From RBG-16-64-43 sp964353865 (GTDB lineage Bacteria > Chloroflexota > Anaerolineae > Anaerolineales > RBG-16-64-43), in assembly GCA_964353865.1 (NCBI GenBank), contig CAYGXJ010000029.1:25306-89305 (forward strand): a stretch of 64,000 nt of DNA, read 5' to 3'. The position numbers were made by a program, and so were the translations under genes. Shown in pieces: positions 9,760-17,412 of this stretch. The first letter of the stretch is position 1, and each line of letters starts with the position of its first letter. The notes under the pieces are model-generated. The model worked only from the letters and a program-made list of their open reading frames with translations, was not told the DNA's origin and did not search any database.

Positions 9760-10779
9760 TCAGGCCGAGGCCGGTTGCGCTGGTGGAGCGGGCAGAGCCG
9801 CATCACCGTAGGTGCGCGCCCCAAAGCGAGTGAGCACGACCGCGCCCAGGCCAATGGCCCCAACCACGGCCGAGCCCAGCCAGCCCACGCAGGGCACGAT
9901 GCCGATAAACGCGAGCACCAGGGTCAACACGAATGTGCCCAGGGCGGCCGCCGCGGCCGGATGCAGCTTCCACTTGAGAACCTCCGCCAAGCGGTTTCCA
10001 ACCTCCGCGCCGATGGCAATCCAGCCGAACACGATGGCTGCAAAGAGCAACACCGCGCCCAGGGCTGCCACCGGGATCAGACACAACGTGATCGCCAGCA
10101 AAACGAGAAGCCCAGGGGCGACGACCCCCGTGAGCAGCCCCAGCGCACCCGAGAGGGGAGCATGCCGCAGTGAGGCGTGGGCAACGCGCGCTACTTGGCC
10201 CGGCCAGAAGATGACCACGAGCACGGCCAGCGCCGCCAGCCCCAGGCTGCGCAGGAAGATCGAAGCCCCGTTCAGGAGCGGCGAGGTGTCAAAGCGCCAG
10301 GCGAAGGGCACGTTCCACGCCTGCGTCCCAAAGGGGAGGTTCCACGGCTGCGGGACAGTGCTCGGGACGGGCAGGGTGAAGGGCATTTGCAGCCCACCGC
10401 CCGAGGTGACCTGGCCGGCGACCTGTGAACCTTCAGCGCGGTTGAGCATTGCGCCGAAGGTGCCGACGTCGCGCGTCACCACCGATTTCGGACCCAGGCT
10501 GAGCGTGCCACCGACCGCCACGGCATCGCCGTTGACTGTGCCGTCAATGGTGATCAAGCCGCCCACCAGGGCGACGTTGCCGTTGACCTGGGCGCCCTCC
10601 TCGACGGTCACGCTGCCGCCGACCACCACCAGGTCGCCGTTCAGAGTCTCTCCCTGCGCCAAGACGAAGGTGCCGCCGAAGATGAGCTTGCCATCCTCGG
10701 GGCCGTCGGCCAAGGCCAGACCCGGGAGCATGAGCAGCAACACACACGCGAGCAGTGCACTACGTAAAAGTGTTTTCAT
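9760..10779 (-). CDS. Bactofilin-like polymer-forming domain membrane protein
   Basis: 339 residues. A signal peptide (LLRSALLACVLLLMLPGLALA) is followed by a short beta-helix of the polymer-forming (bactofilin/DUF583) type: GDLVVVGGSVTVEEGAQVNG, then NVALVGGLITIDGTVNGDAV. After a Pro-rich spacer come four or so membrane helices (for example LAALAVLVVIFWPG and FVLTLVLAFIGIVP). The ATG overlaps the anti-sigma TGA as ATGA, and an AAGGAGT ribosome site lies 7 bases upstream. The position after sigma and anti-sigma genes suggests an envelope protein made under, or feeding back on, this sigma system. Confidence 0.85.
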   Translation of the reverse strand: MKTLLRSALLACVLLLMLPGLALADGPEDGKLIFGGTFVLAQGETLNGDLVVVGGSVTVEEGAQVNGNVALVGGLITIDGTVNGDAVAVGGTLSLGPKSVVTRDVGTFGAMLNRAEGSQVAGQVTSGGGLQMPFTLPVPSTVPQPWNLPFGTQAWNVPFAWRFDTSPLLNGASIFLRSLGLAALAVLVVIFWPGQVARVAHASLRHAPLSGALGLLTGVVAPGLLVLLAITLCLIPVAALGAVLLFAAIVFGWIAIGAEVGNRLAEVLKWKLHPAAAAALGTFVLTLVLAFIGIVPCVGWLGSAVVGAIGLGAVVLTRFGARTYGDAALPAPPAQPASA

Positions 10780-11315
10780 TGTCGTACTCCTTGAATCGCA
10801 TAGCGCGACATCGTGATCAGCCAGAGCGAAATGAGCGCCGCCGCACCCACGACCAGCGCAATCCAAAGCCCGGCTGGGACGAGGGCCGCCAAGCTGCGGA
10901 CCAGCACCAGCCCGACCTCCTGCGCCGCGGCCACCGCGGCGGCAACCCACACCATCACCTGTAGCAGGCCGACGGCCGCGTGCGCCGGCGAGAGCAGCGC
11001 GCTCAGCGCCTGCCATCCCAACAGCACGGCGAGCGCCAAGGCGCCGGCTAACGACAGGCCCAACACCAGCCAGGCCTGCCAGCGGCGTTGGGCGATCTCG
11101 CGCGCGGCGAGGGTCGCCTGCCAGCGCTCGGCGAAGCCCGCCTCTGGCGCGAGCAGCGGCGCCGCCGTGAGCCTCCGTTCGGCTTCAGCCCAGCCCGTAG
11201 CCAGAGCGCGGCAGGCGGAGCACTCGCGCAGATGCGCTTCAAGCTTGGCCGCCTCTGCCGCCGAAAGATCGTGCGCGGCAAGCAGCCACTCCTCAAACGG
11301 CTGGTGCGGCATCAT
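10776..11315 (-). CDS. Zinc-finger anti-sigma factor, membrane anchored
   Basis: 179 residues. The N-terminal domain has the zinc anti-sigma signature HxxxCxxC (AHLRECSAC), which sequesters an ECF sigma factor in the cytoplasm. Three membrane segments follow (LVLGLSLAGALALAVLLGW; VGLLQVMVWVAAAVAAA; AGLWIALVVGAAALISLW). The start at 11315 (MMPHQPF) has a GAGGAGGG site just upstream. Its 5' end overlaps the sigma gene by 23 bases, and its 3' end overlaps the bactofilin-like gene by 3 bases. The family role is to release the sigma factor in response to envelope signals. Confidence 0.9.
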   Translation of the reverse strand: MMPHQPFEEWLLAAHDLSAAEAAKLEAHLRECSACRALATGWAEAERRLTAAPLLAPEAGFAERWQATLAAREIAQRRWQAWLVLGLSLAGALALAVLLGWQALSALLSPAHAAVGLLQVMVWVAAAVAAAQEVGLVLVRSLAALVPAGLWIALVVGAAALISLWLITMSRYAIQGVRQ

Positions 11316-11895
11316 GTGTCCCTCCTCGAGCAAGGTCGCCGGCCTGGCTCTCGGGCCACACACCGGCTAACTCGCGGCGTGCGCGATGCAGTCGGCTCTT
11401 GACCGCACTGACCGAGAGCGCAAGGGCCTCGCCCATTTCTTCATACGAAAGGTCATACCAGTAACGCATGACGATCGCGGCGCGATCGAGCGGGTCGAGC
11501 GATTGCAGCATGTGCGCCACCCGGCGTTCCCGCTCGTGCGCCTCGGCCGAACCTTCCGGGCCGGGCGCCGGGTCTGGCACATCGTGGTAGTCGGGCATCG
11601 CCTCCAGCGAGAGAGCCACCAGCCGTTGCCGGCGCAAGTAATCGATGCAGTAGTGAGCGGCGATCGAAAGCAGCCAGGTGGCAAACGGGCGCTGCGGATC
11701 GTAGCGCTCGAGGGCCTGGAAAGCCCGCCAGAAGGTTTCCTGGGCCGCGTCTTCAGCCTCGCCCGGGTTGCCCAGCATGCGCCGGCACAGGTTATAGACC
11801 GGCACCTGGTAGGCCTCCACCAACAAGGTGAAGGCCTGCCGGTCGCCGGCCCGCGCTTGTGCGACCCACTCCTGCGGAATGCTCACCGAGCGCAT
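11293..11895 (-). CDS. ECF-type RNA polymerase sigma factor
   Basis: 200 residues with the two sigma-70 modules of ECF factors. Region 2 contains NPGEAEDAAQETFWRAFQAL and region 4 contains DLSYEEMGEALALSVSAVKS, LHRAR. The adjacent zinc anti-sigma gene overlaps its 3' end, the usual sigma/anti-sigma pair. The bactofilin-like gene downstream and the lipoprotein gene upstream (67-base gap) are likely members of the same regulon. It has a Pro/Asp-rich linker between the two regions (about residues 100-125). Confidence 0.93.
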   Translation of the reverse strand: MRSVSIPQEWVAQARAGDRQAFTLLVEAYQVPVYNLCRRMLGNPGEAEDAAQETFWRAFQALERYDPQRPFATWLLSIAAHYCIDYLRRQRLVALSLEAMPDYHDVPDPAPGPEGSAEAHERERRVAHMLQSLDPLDRAAIVMRYWYDLSYEEMGEALALSVSAVKSRLHRARRELAGVWPESQAGDLARGGTHDAAPAV

Positions 11896-11962
11896 GTTTC
11901 GTCTCGCCGCATCTCGTCAATCACAACCCGCTTGCCGCCGCGACCATCCATCGCGCACGCGC

Positions 11963-12823
11963 CTACCGGGTCTCAAGGATGAGCTGACCCACACCCATGT
12001 CCACGTTCAGTTCAAGCTCTATGCCATCGCCGGCAACATTGTAGATGTTCCCGCTGCCGATCCAGGCACCGGAGGAAAACACCTCGCGCAGTCCGCCGCC
12101 CAGCGAAAGCCGCGCATTGGCATTGGCCGGCACGATCAGGCGCACCGTGCTCACGCCGGAGCGAATGGATACCGTGGTCGGCTCGCTCGCCTCGCCTGTG
12201 AAATCCAGCGTGTAGGTACCCGCGCCCGAAACGAACGTGATCTGCTTGGCGCGCGCATAGCCTAGCCCGCGCAACTCAACCGTCGAGGCTCCGGTGCGAT
12301 AGACCAGTTGCTCCATGCGTTGCGGGTTGGGGCTGGAGAATACCACCTGCGACTCGCTTGCGCCGTCGAGCACCTCCAGACTGCGCAACGGGACCCCGGA
12401 AAGATCGAGCGTACCCCGGTACGCGCCCGCGTTGACATGCAGGTCAAGCGGATGCGCCCCCAGACGGACGTTCCACTCATTAACCACGGAGCTGCCGGTG
12501 GGCGTCGTGTAGCCCTCGGGCGCTTCCTGGCGAATGTCGATCTGGTTGGCCGAGCGGTCGACGACCAGCTTCCAGGAGGGGACGTTGCAGCGGACGCTCC
12601 CTTCGACCAGATTCTGCGCTCCGCCGCGCACATCCAGGCGCCCGGCACCCATCGATAGCGTGAGCGCCACAGGATCACTGGCCGCCGGCAGTGGTTCATC
12701 GATCGAATAGGTTTGGGCGGGCCCGAGTTCGAGTTCTTGCATGGTGGGGAGGTTGACAGTGACCCCCGAGCAGGCCATGGCCAGGATGGTCAAGGCACCC
12801 GTCAGGACGAGAAAGGGCTTCAT
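11963..12823 (-). CDS. Lipoprotein with a DUF4097/toastrack-like beta domain
   Basis: 286 residues. The N-terminus MKPFLVLTGALTILAMACSG is a lipoprotein signal with a lipobox ending in Cys-18. The remainder is all-beta, with repeated short strands such as LTLSMGAGRLDVRGGAQN and QITFVSGAGTYTLDFTGEAS, as in LiaF/DUF4097 toastrack domains of envelope-stress systems. A GGAGGT ribosome site precedes the ATG. It lies directly upstream of the ECF sigma gene, so it may be a sensor or adhesive component of that stress response. The exact function is not known. Confidence 0.8.
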   Translation of the reverse strand: MKPFLVLTGALTILAMACSGVTVNLPTMQELELGPAQTYSIDEPLPAASDPVALTLSMGAGRLDVRGGAQNLVEGSVRCNVPSWKLVVDRSANQIDIRQEAPEGYTTPTGSSVVNEWNVRLGAHPLDLHVNAGAYRGTLDLSGVPLRSLEVLDGASESQVVFSSPNPQRMEQLVYRTGASTVELRGLGYARAKQITFVSGAGTYTLDFTGEASEPTTVSIRSGVSTVRLIVPANANARLSLGGGLREVFSSGAWIGSGNIYNVAGDGIELELNVDMGVGQLILETR

Positions 12824-12930
12824 GGTGACCTCCGGATGCAGAACGAAGCTCCGTGGGTTTCCGCGTCGAGCGCGCCCGGCGGGGGCTTCTACCCAATATA
12901 CGGCACACGGCCGGCCGGGTTGCGCAGCCT

Positions 12931-12966
12931 AAAAAGACCAGCGCCGGGGGTCGGCGCTGGTCTTTT
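12931..12966. terminator. Strong bidirectional terminator
   Basis: AAAAGACCAGCGCCG, a short loop, and CGGCGCTGGTCTTTT form a 15-base perfect stem with A and T tracts on either side. It lies between the S1-domain gene (minus, upstream side) and the lipoprotein gene. Confidence 0.9.
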
Positions 12967-13011
12967 CGCTGGGAATCCCTAGTGGGTGGGAGGCACGTGA
13001 CGCGTGCGGCC

Positions 13012-14322
13012 CTACGCCTCGCCGCCCGAGGGCTCGGCGGGTGGAGGTTCCTCGGCAGGAGGAAGTACCTCGGCAGGCGGAGGCGGCTCGGCGAGCGGAG
13101 GTGCCTCGCCCTCCTCGGTCGACATGTCGCGCATGGCGGCTTCCCAGTCCATATCTGCGTAGTCGGCCGATTGCACACGCTTCAGGCTGAGCCCGATACG
13201 CCGCGCTTGCGGGTCGACCTTGACCACCCGCAAGGTGAGCGTCTGGCCTTCCTGCAATACCTCGCGCGGATGCTCGATGCGCTTCTCCGACAACTCGGTG
13301 ATGTGGATCAGACCCTCGACCTCGTCGTGGCCTTCCAGGCGCGCAAAGGCGCCGAATTTCGCCAACTTGGTGACCGTGGCGGTGACCAGTTGCCCTTCGT
13401 GCAGCGCACTGAGCACTTCCGCCCACGGATCTTGCGCCAGAGCTTTCATCGACAGGCTGATGCGTTTGCGCTCGCGTTCGATTCCAAGCACGCGCACGCG
13501 CACCTTCTGCCCGACCTTCAGCACCTCCGAGGGGTGGTTGATGCGTTTCCAGGAAATCTCCGACAGGTGTACCAGCCCGTCCGCGCCCCCTAGATCGACA
13601 AAGGCACCGAAACTGGCCAGGCTGATGACGTGCCCCACATACTCTTCGCCCTCGTGCAGTTCGTTGAGCAGGCGTTCCTTCTGGCTCTCGCGGGCCTCCT
13701 TGGCGGCGGCGCGCTCGGAAAGGATCAGGCGATTGCGGCTACGATCCACCTCGATCACTTTGACGTGGATCGGCTCGCCGACCATCTTGCTCCACTTCTG
13801 CTCAGGGGTTTCCCCTTCGCTGCGGTGGCGCCGGCTCAGGCTGAACTGCGAGGCGGGGACAAACCCGCGCAAGTTGCCTACCTTGACGATCAGACCGCCC
13901 TTATTGAAGCCATCCACCCGGCCGCCATAGACCGTCTGGCTCGCCATCAGTTGTTCCACCTGATGCCAGTCGGTCTCTTCCTGGGCGCGCGCCAGCGACA
14001 GCAACACGTTGCCGGCGTGGTCCTCCGGGTTGATCACGTAGACGGTGATTTCCTGGCCCTCGTGGAGCTGGCCGCGCGCGGCGGCATCCAGCTTCTCGAG
14101 CTCCTTGGCCGGGATCACGCCCTCCGACTTGGTGCCGATTGAAACCAGCACTTCGTTGGCCGTGATGCGGGCGATGACGCCCTTGCGGATATCGCCTCGT
14201 TTAGGCTGGTCTGCGCTTTCCGACTGCTGAAGCAGATCGCCCATCGAGCTATCGGGTCGAGCTGGAGGGGTGGGGTTCTCTTCCGGGCTCGACGATGCGG
14301 GTTGGCTCGACATGAACTTCAC
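13012..14322 (-). CDS. rpsA: S1 RNA-binding domain protein (ribosomal protein S1-like)
   Basis: 436 residues with four S1 (OB-fold) repeats, at about residues 44-112, 130-205, 222-292 and 310-382. The third (EEYVGHVISLASFGAFVDLG) and fourth (LVTATVTKLAKFGAFARLEG) are the most canonical. The C-terminus is a Pro/Glu/Ala-rich tail with repeated PPPAE units and no predicted structure. S1 proteins bind mRNA on the 30S subunit; four-domain forms occur in many non-proteobacteria. The start is GTG at 14322, with a GGAG site 5 bases upstream; an ATG nine bases later is an alternative. The promoter and downstream terminator are both clear, so it is a single-gene unit. Confidence 0.87.
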   Translation of the reverse strand: MKFMSSQPASSSPEENPTPPARPDSSMGDLLQQSESADQPKRGDIRKGVIARITANEVLVSIGTKSEGVIPAKELEKLDAAARGQLHEGQEITVYVINPEDHAGNVLLSLARAQEETDWHQVEQLMASQTVYGGRVDGFNKGGLIVKVGNLRGFVPASQFSLSRRHRSEGETPEQKWSKMVGEPIHVKVIEVDRSRNRLILSERAAAKEARESQKERLLNELHEGEEYVGHVISLASFGAFVDLGGADGLVHLSEISWKRINHPSEVLKVGQKVRVRVLGIERERKRISLSMKALAQDPWAEVLSALHEGQLVTATVTKLAKFGAFARLEGHDEVEGLIHITELSEKRIEHPREVLQEGQTLTLRVVKVDPQARRIGLSLKRVQSADYADMDWEAAMRDMSTEEGEAPPLAEPPPPAEVLPPAEEPPPAEPSGGEA

Positions 14323-14347
14323 TTACTCCGGGTTCCGAGATGTTTGC

Positions 14348-14376
14348 ATTATACGGGCGAACGACATTCCCCGCAA
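14348..14376 (-). promoter_or_regulatory. Promoter of the S1-domain gene
   Basis: On the minus strand, TTGCGG (14371-14376), a 17-base spacer and TATAAT (14348-14353) lie 25 bases before the GTG start. Confidence 0.75.
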
Positions 14377-14559
14377 CCGAAGGCCTGATGAGGGGCAGCA
14401 GGATGGGTAGGAGGCCGCCGAAGGAGGGTGCGATCGGCCCGCTTGGCGTGGCTGGGAGGGCGGTCGGGCCGGGGGTACGGCTCTCTCCTCGAAACGGCCT
14501 GCCCCGCGGTTCACGGGCGGGCCGGCGCTCTGCGGGAGGGGAGACGCAGTCCAGCGCGT

Positions 14560-14565
14560 TATAAT
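14560..14565 (+). promoter_or_regulatory. -10 box TATAAT of the chelatase gene
   Basis: A consensus TATAAT lies 18 bases before the ATG at 14584, with a GGTGGAG ribosome site in between. No convincing -35 box is visible. Confidence 0.6.
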
Positions 14566-14583
14566 TCGAGGTGGAGTCCCGGC

Positions 14584-15693
14584 ATGCCACAAATCTTCCC
14601 CTTCTCAGCCATCGTCGGCCAAGAGCGCATGAAACGTGCGCTCCTGCTGAATGCGGTCAACCCGCGCATCGGCGGGGTATTGATTCGTGGCGAGCGAGGT
14701 ACGGCCAAGTCGACCGCCGCGCGTGCCCTGGCGGCGCTGCTGCCTGAGGTGCGCGTGGTGCGCAACTGCCGCTTCGGCTGCGACCCCGACCGGCCGACCA
14801 CCTGGTGCACCGAGTGCCGTGAGCGCGAGCATGCCAACGGGCCGCTGCCCTACGACATGCGCCGCACCTCCTTCGTCAACCTGCCGGTCTCCGCCACCGA
14901 GGACCGGGTGGTGGGCACGCTGGATATCGAACGGGCCATCCAGAAGGGGGAGCGCTACTTCGAGCCCGGCGTGCTGGCCTCGGCCAACCGCGGCATGCTG
15001 TACATCGACGAGGTCAACCTGCTCGATGATCACGTGGTCGATATCCTCCTGGATTCGGCGGCCATGGGCATGAATATCGTCGAGCGCGAGGGAATCTCGT
15101 TCACCCATCCGGCGCGATTCATCCTGGTGGGCACCATGAACCCGGAGGAGGGCGACCTGCGCCCGCAGCTTCTGGACCGCTTTGCCCTGTGCGTCGAAGT
15201 GCACGGCATCATCGACGCGCGCGACCGGGTGGCCATCATGGAACGCAACCTGGCCTTCGAGGGTTCGCCCGAGGATTTCCGTGCCGAATGGCTCGCCAAA
15301 GAGAATGAGCTCTCGGCCGAGATCGAGCGCGCGCGCGAGCTCGTCGAGCATGTCGCCTACTCCAGTCGCGACCTGCTTTCCATTGCCGGCCTGACCGCCT
15401 CGCTGCAGGTGGACGGGCACCGCGCGGACCTGGTCATCCTCAAGGCCGCCCGTGCCCAGGCGGCGCTCCACGGCCGCAAGGCCATCTCCGACCACGACAT
15501 CGCCGTGGCGGCTGAACTCGCCCTGCCTCACCGCATGAAGAAGGGCCCCTTGCAGCAGAGCGAGATGAGCCTGTACAACCTTGAGGAGCGCATCGACCAA
15601 ATCCACGCGGATATGCAGTCGCAGGAAGAGGCCAACCCGCACCCGAGCGAAGACCAGCCTGCCTCAACCGTCGTAAAAAAAAAGATGAGCTGA
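14584..15693 (+). CDS. chlI: AAA+ chelatase ATPase (ChlI/BchI-like), zero-frame product
   Basis: This is the ATPase motor of a magnesium/cobalt-chelatase type complex, which powers metal insertion into a tetrapyrrole. Walker A GERGTAKST, Walker B MLYIDEVNLLDD, sensor GTMNPEEGDLRPQLLDRF and the arginine-finger region are present. A Cys cluster (CRFGCDPDRPTTWCTEC) is typical of the zinc-containing bacterial form. The 369-residue product ends in VVKKKMS at a TGA just after an A9 run. Reading one base back on that run continues straight into the VWA domain, so this ORF is probably also the first two thirds of a longer ChlD-type protein. No other chelatase or cobalamin gene is in the window, so the metal is undetermined. 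Confidence 0.88.
   Translation: MPQIFPFSAIVGQERMKRALLLNAVNPRIGGVLIRGERGTAKSTAARALAALLPEVRVVRNCRFGCDPDRPTTWCTECREREHANGPLPYDMRRTSFVNLPVSATEDRVVGTLDIERAIQKGERYFEPGVLASANRGMLYIDEVNLLDDHVVDILLDSAAMGMNIVEREGISFTHPARFILVGTMNPEEGDLRPQLLDRFALCVEVHGIIDARDRVAIMERNLAFEGSPEDFRAEWLAKENELSAEIERARELVEHVAYSSRDLLSIAGLTASLQVDGHRADLVILKAARAQAALHGRKAISDHDIAVAAELALPHRMKKGPLQQSEMSLYNLEERIDQIHADMQSQEEANPHPSEDQPASTVVKKKMS
15675..15683 (+). promoter_or_regulatory. A9 slippery site for -1 frameshift or transcriptional slippage
   Basis: Nine consecutive A (read GTA AAA AAA AAG in the zero frame) lie eight bases before the zero-frame TGA. A -1 shift gives AAA GAT GAG CTG and an open frame through the entire VWA domain. 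No clear upstream Shine-Dalgarno-like stimulator or downstream stem was identified by eye. Confidence 0.7.
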
Positions 15694-16643
15694 ACGCCCC
15701 GCTCAAAGAAGCCCAGCCACAGGTCGCACCGCTCGATCCCGGCCTCCAGCCTCCAGTCGAATCGGAGGAACGCCCGTGGTGGGAGGGCGGCCAGAAGGTA
15801 AAGATGGGCTCGGCCTTTGCGCCGCGCCGGCTGGCCACGCCGCTCGACCGTCTCACCCGGCGCCAGGCTGGGCGCCGCTCGCGCACGCGCACCACCCAAA
15901 AGCGCGGGCGCTACGTGCAGGCGCGGCCCACGCCCGGCAAGGCGGTCGATCTCGCCATCGACGCCACCCTGCGCGCCGCGGCGCCGTTCCAGGTGGAGCG
16001 CCACGAAGAGCGCGAGAAGGTCGCCTTTGCGGTGCATCCCTCCGACTTCCATCGCAAGGTCCGGGTCCGCCGCGCCGCCAATTTGATCCTCTTCGTTGTG
16101 GACGCCTCCTGGTCGATGGCGGTCGCCGAGCGTATGTCCGCCACTAAGGGTGCCATTCTCTCGCTGCTGACCGACGCCTACCAGCGGCGTGACCGGGTGG
16201 GCCTGGTGGTGTTCCAGAAGGATCGCGCCCACCTGGTGCTGCCGCCAACCCACTCCACGCACTTGGCCACGCGAGCGCTGGCGGATATTCCGGTGGGAGG
16301 CAAGACGCCGCTCTCGGCTGGGCTGGCGCTTGCGCTCAAGGTCTTCCGCCAGGAAAAAGTGGTGCATCCGGAAGTGATGCCGCTGATGATCCTGCTCACC
16401 GACGGGGCGGCCAATGTCTCGCTCGGCACACTGCCGCCGCTGGAGGAAGCTCACCGCTTCGCCGACGAGCTGCGCGAGGCGCGCATCCGCAGTGTGGTGG
16501 TCAACATGGAGCACGCCGCCTTCGATCAGGGCCTGGCCCGCGCGCTGGCCGATCACCTCAAAGGGCCGTGCTACACGCTGCAGGAGCTGCGCGCCGAGGC
16601 CCTGTACGAGACCGTGCGCGGCGAATTGGACCAGGCCGGGTGA
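15675..16643 (+). CDS. chlD: VWA (ChlD/CobT-like) domain, reached by -1 frameshift from the ChlI-like ORF
   Basis: The -1 frame is open from the A9 run to 16643, giving KKDELNAPLKEAQ, an acidic/Pro linker, a basic stretch (RRQAGRRSRTRTTQKRGRY) and a VWA domain. The MIDAS motif is DASWSMA and the second metal-site text is LLTDGAANVS. In a fusion starting at 14584 the protein has about 686 residues and the ChlD architecture AAA+, acidic/basic linker, VWA. An independent start at ATG 15804 is possible but has only a weak ribosome site and would leave about 40 conserved-frame codons untranslated. The VWA subunit is the scaffold and metal sensor of AAA+ chelatases. The next gene starts within its stop codon. 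Confidence 0.8.
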   Translation, partial: KKKDELNAPLKEAQPQVAPLDPGLQPPVESEERPWWEGGQKVKMGSAFAPRRLATPLDRLTRRQAGRRSRTRTTQKRGRYVQARPTPGKAVDLAIDATLRAAAPFQVERHEEREKVAFAVHPSDFHRKVRVRRAANLILFVVDASWSMAVAERMSATKGAILSLLTDAYQRRDRVGLVVFQKDRAHLVLPPTHSTHLATRALADIPVGGKTPLSAGLALALKVFRQEKVVHPEVMPLMILLTDGAANVSLGTLPPLEEAHRFADELREARIRSVVVNMEHAAFDQGLARALADHLKGPCYTLQELRAEALYETVRGELDQAG

Positions 16644-17194
16644 GCGGCGGTTCCCCCGAGCAGCCCTACTTCTCTTACACGATCCAGATGAGCCCCAACT
16701 CCTTGAGACGCCTCGCCACCCCGCACGCCGAGCGGCCCGACACCCCGGTTTCCTACGGAATCCAGCCCGCGCCCTCGGGCCAGGGCACCCTTCCGTGGGA
16801 TTTTGTTGGCGAGCGAATGCGCACCGCACGCAGCTATTGGGTTGTGACGAGCAGCCACCAGGGACGGCCGCACGCCGCGCCGGTATGGGGCATCTGGGCG
16901 GAGGGGACCTTCTTCTTCGCCACGGATGTCGCGTCACGCAAGGCGCGCAACCTGCATCTGAACCCACAGGGCGTAGTGCATCCCGCAAGCGGCGACGAGG
17001 TGGTCATCCTCGAGGGGCGAGTGGAAGGGGTGGACGACAAAGGCTTGCAGGCGCGGGTCGACGCCGTCTACTTAGCCAAGCATGCCTTCCATATGGAAGG
17101 CGGACCGATCTACCGGGTGCGGGTGGACAAGGCTCTGGCCTGGCGCGAACGGGATTTCCCCTCCAGCGCTACTCGTTTTCAGATGCAAGGCTGA
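16640..17194 (+). CDS. PPOX-family (pyridoxamine-phosphate-oxidase-like) flavin protein
   Basis: 184 residues in the split-barrel FMN/F420-binding family. The text SYWVVTSSHQGRPHAAPVWG and TFFFATDVASRKARNL is the classic nucleotide-binding beta-barrel of the PPOX superfamily, followed by VVILEGRVEGV. The GTG at 16640 overlaps the TGA of the chelatase gene and would couple translation. An ATG at 16688 is an alternative start with no better ribosome site. Family members reduce or oxidise small cofactors or bind F420 or heme; the substrate cannot be told here. Confidence 0.8.
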   Translation: MSGGSPEQPYFSYTIQMSPNSLRRLATPHAERPDTPVSYGIQPAPSGQGTLPWDFVGERMRTARSYWVVTSSHQGRPHAAPVWGIWAEGTFFFATDVASRKARNLHLNPQGVVHPASGDEVVILEGRVEGVDDKGLQARVDAVYLAKHAFHMEGGPIYRVRVDKALAWRERDFPSSATRFQMQG

Positions 17195-17288
17195 GGGCGC
17201 CAGCCGCATGCACCCTCGCGGACACTTGCGCTGCGGCTTCCCGAAGCGGGAAGCCATGCGCATGGCCGCGCGTGCGCGGGCAGGTGTG

Positions 17289-17305
17289 AGGCATGCTATG
17301 CCCTC
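17289..17305. repeat. 17-base palindromic repeat copy, partner at 44755-44771
   Basis: AGGCATGCTATGCCCTC occurs here and, inverted, at 44755-44771. The core GGCAT-gct-ATGCC is itself an inverted repeat. Both copies are flanked by a similar GC-rich arm (GGCCGCG...GTGCG), so the shared unit is probably longer than 17 bases. Confidence 0.5.
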
Positions 17306-17355
17306 TGGCGCTAGACCCATGTGACGCGAGGCATACCCCTGCGCATGAGACAGCA

Positions 17356-17382
17356 AACAACGGCCGAACAGAGGCCGTTGTT
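17356..17382. terminator. Hairpin terminator between convergent genes
   Basis: AACAACGGCC, loop GAACAGA, GGCCGTTGTT. It separates the plus-strand PPOX gene from the end of the minus-strand oxidoreductase operon. Confidence 0.75.
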
Positions 17383-17412
17383 GGGTAGGTGCGTCAAACG
17401 CAGCAGATCGCG

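Noticed and set aside
12905..12925. A tRNA-like or rRNA-like segment in the gaps
   Set aside because: No TTC-loop or cloverleaf pattern could be built in any gap.
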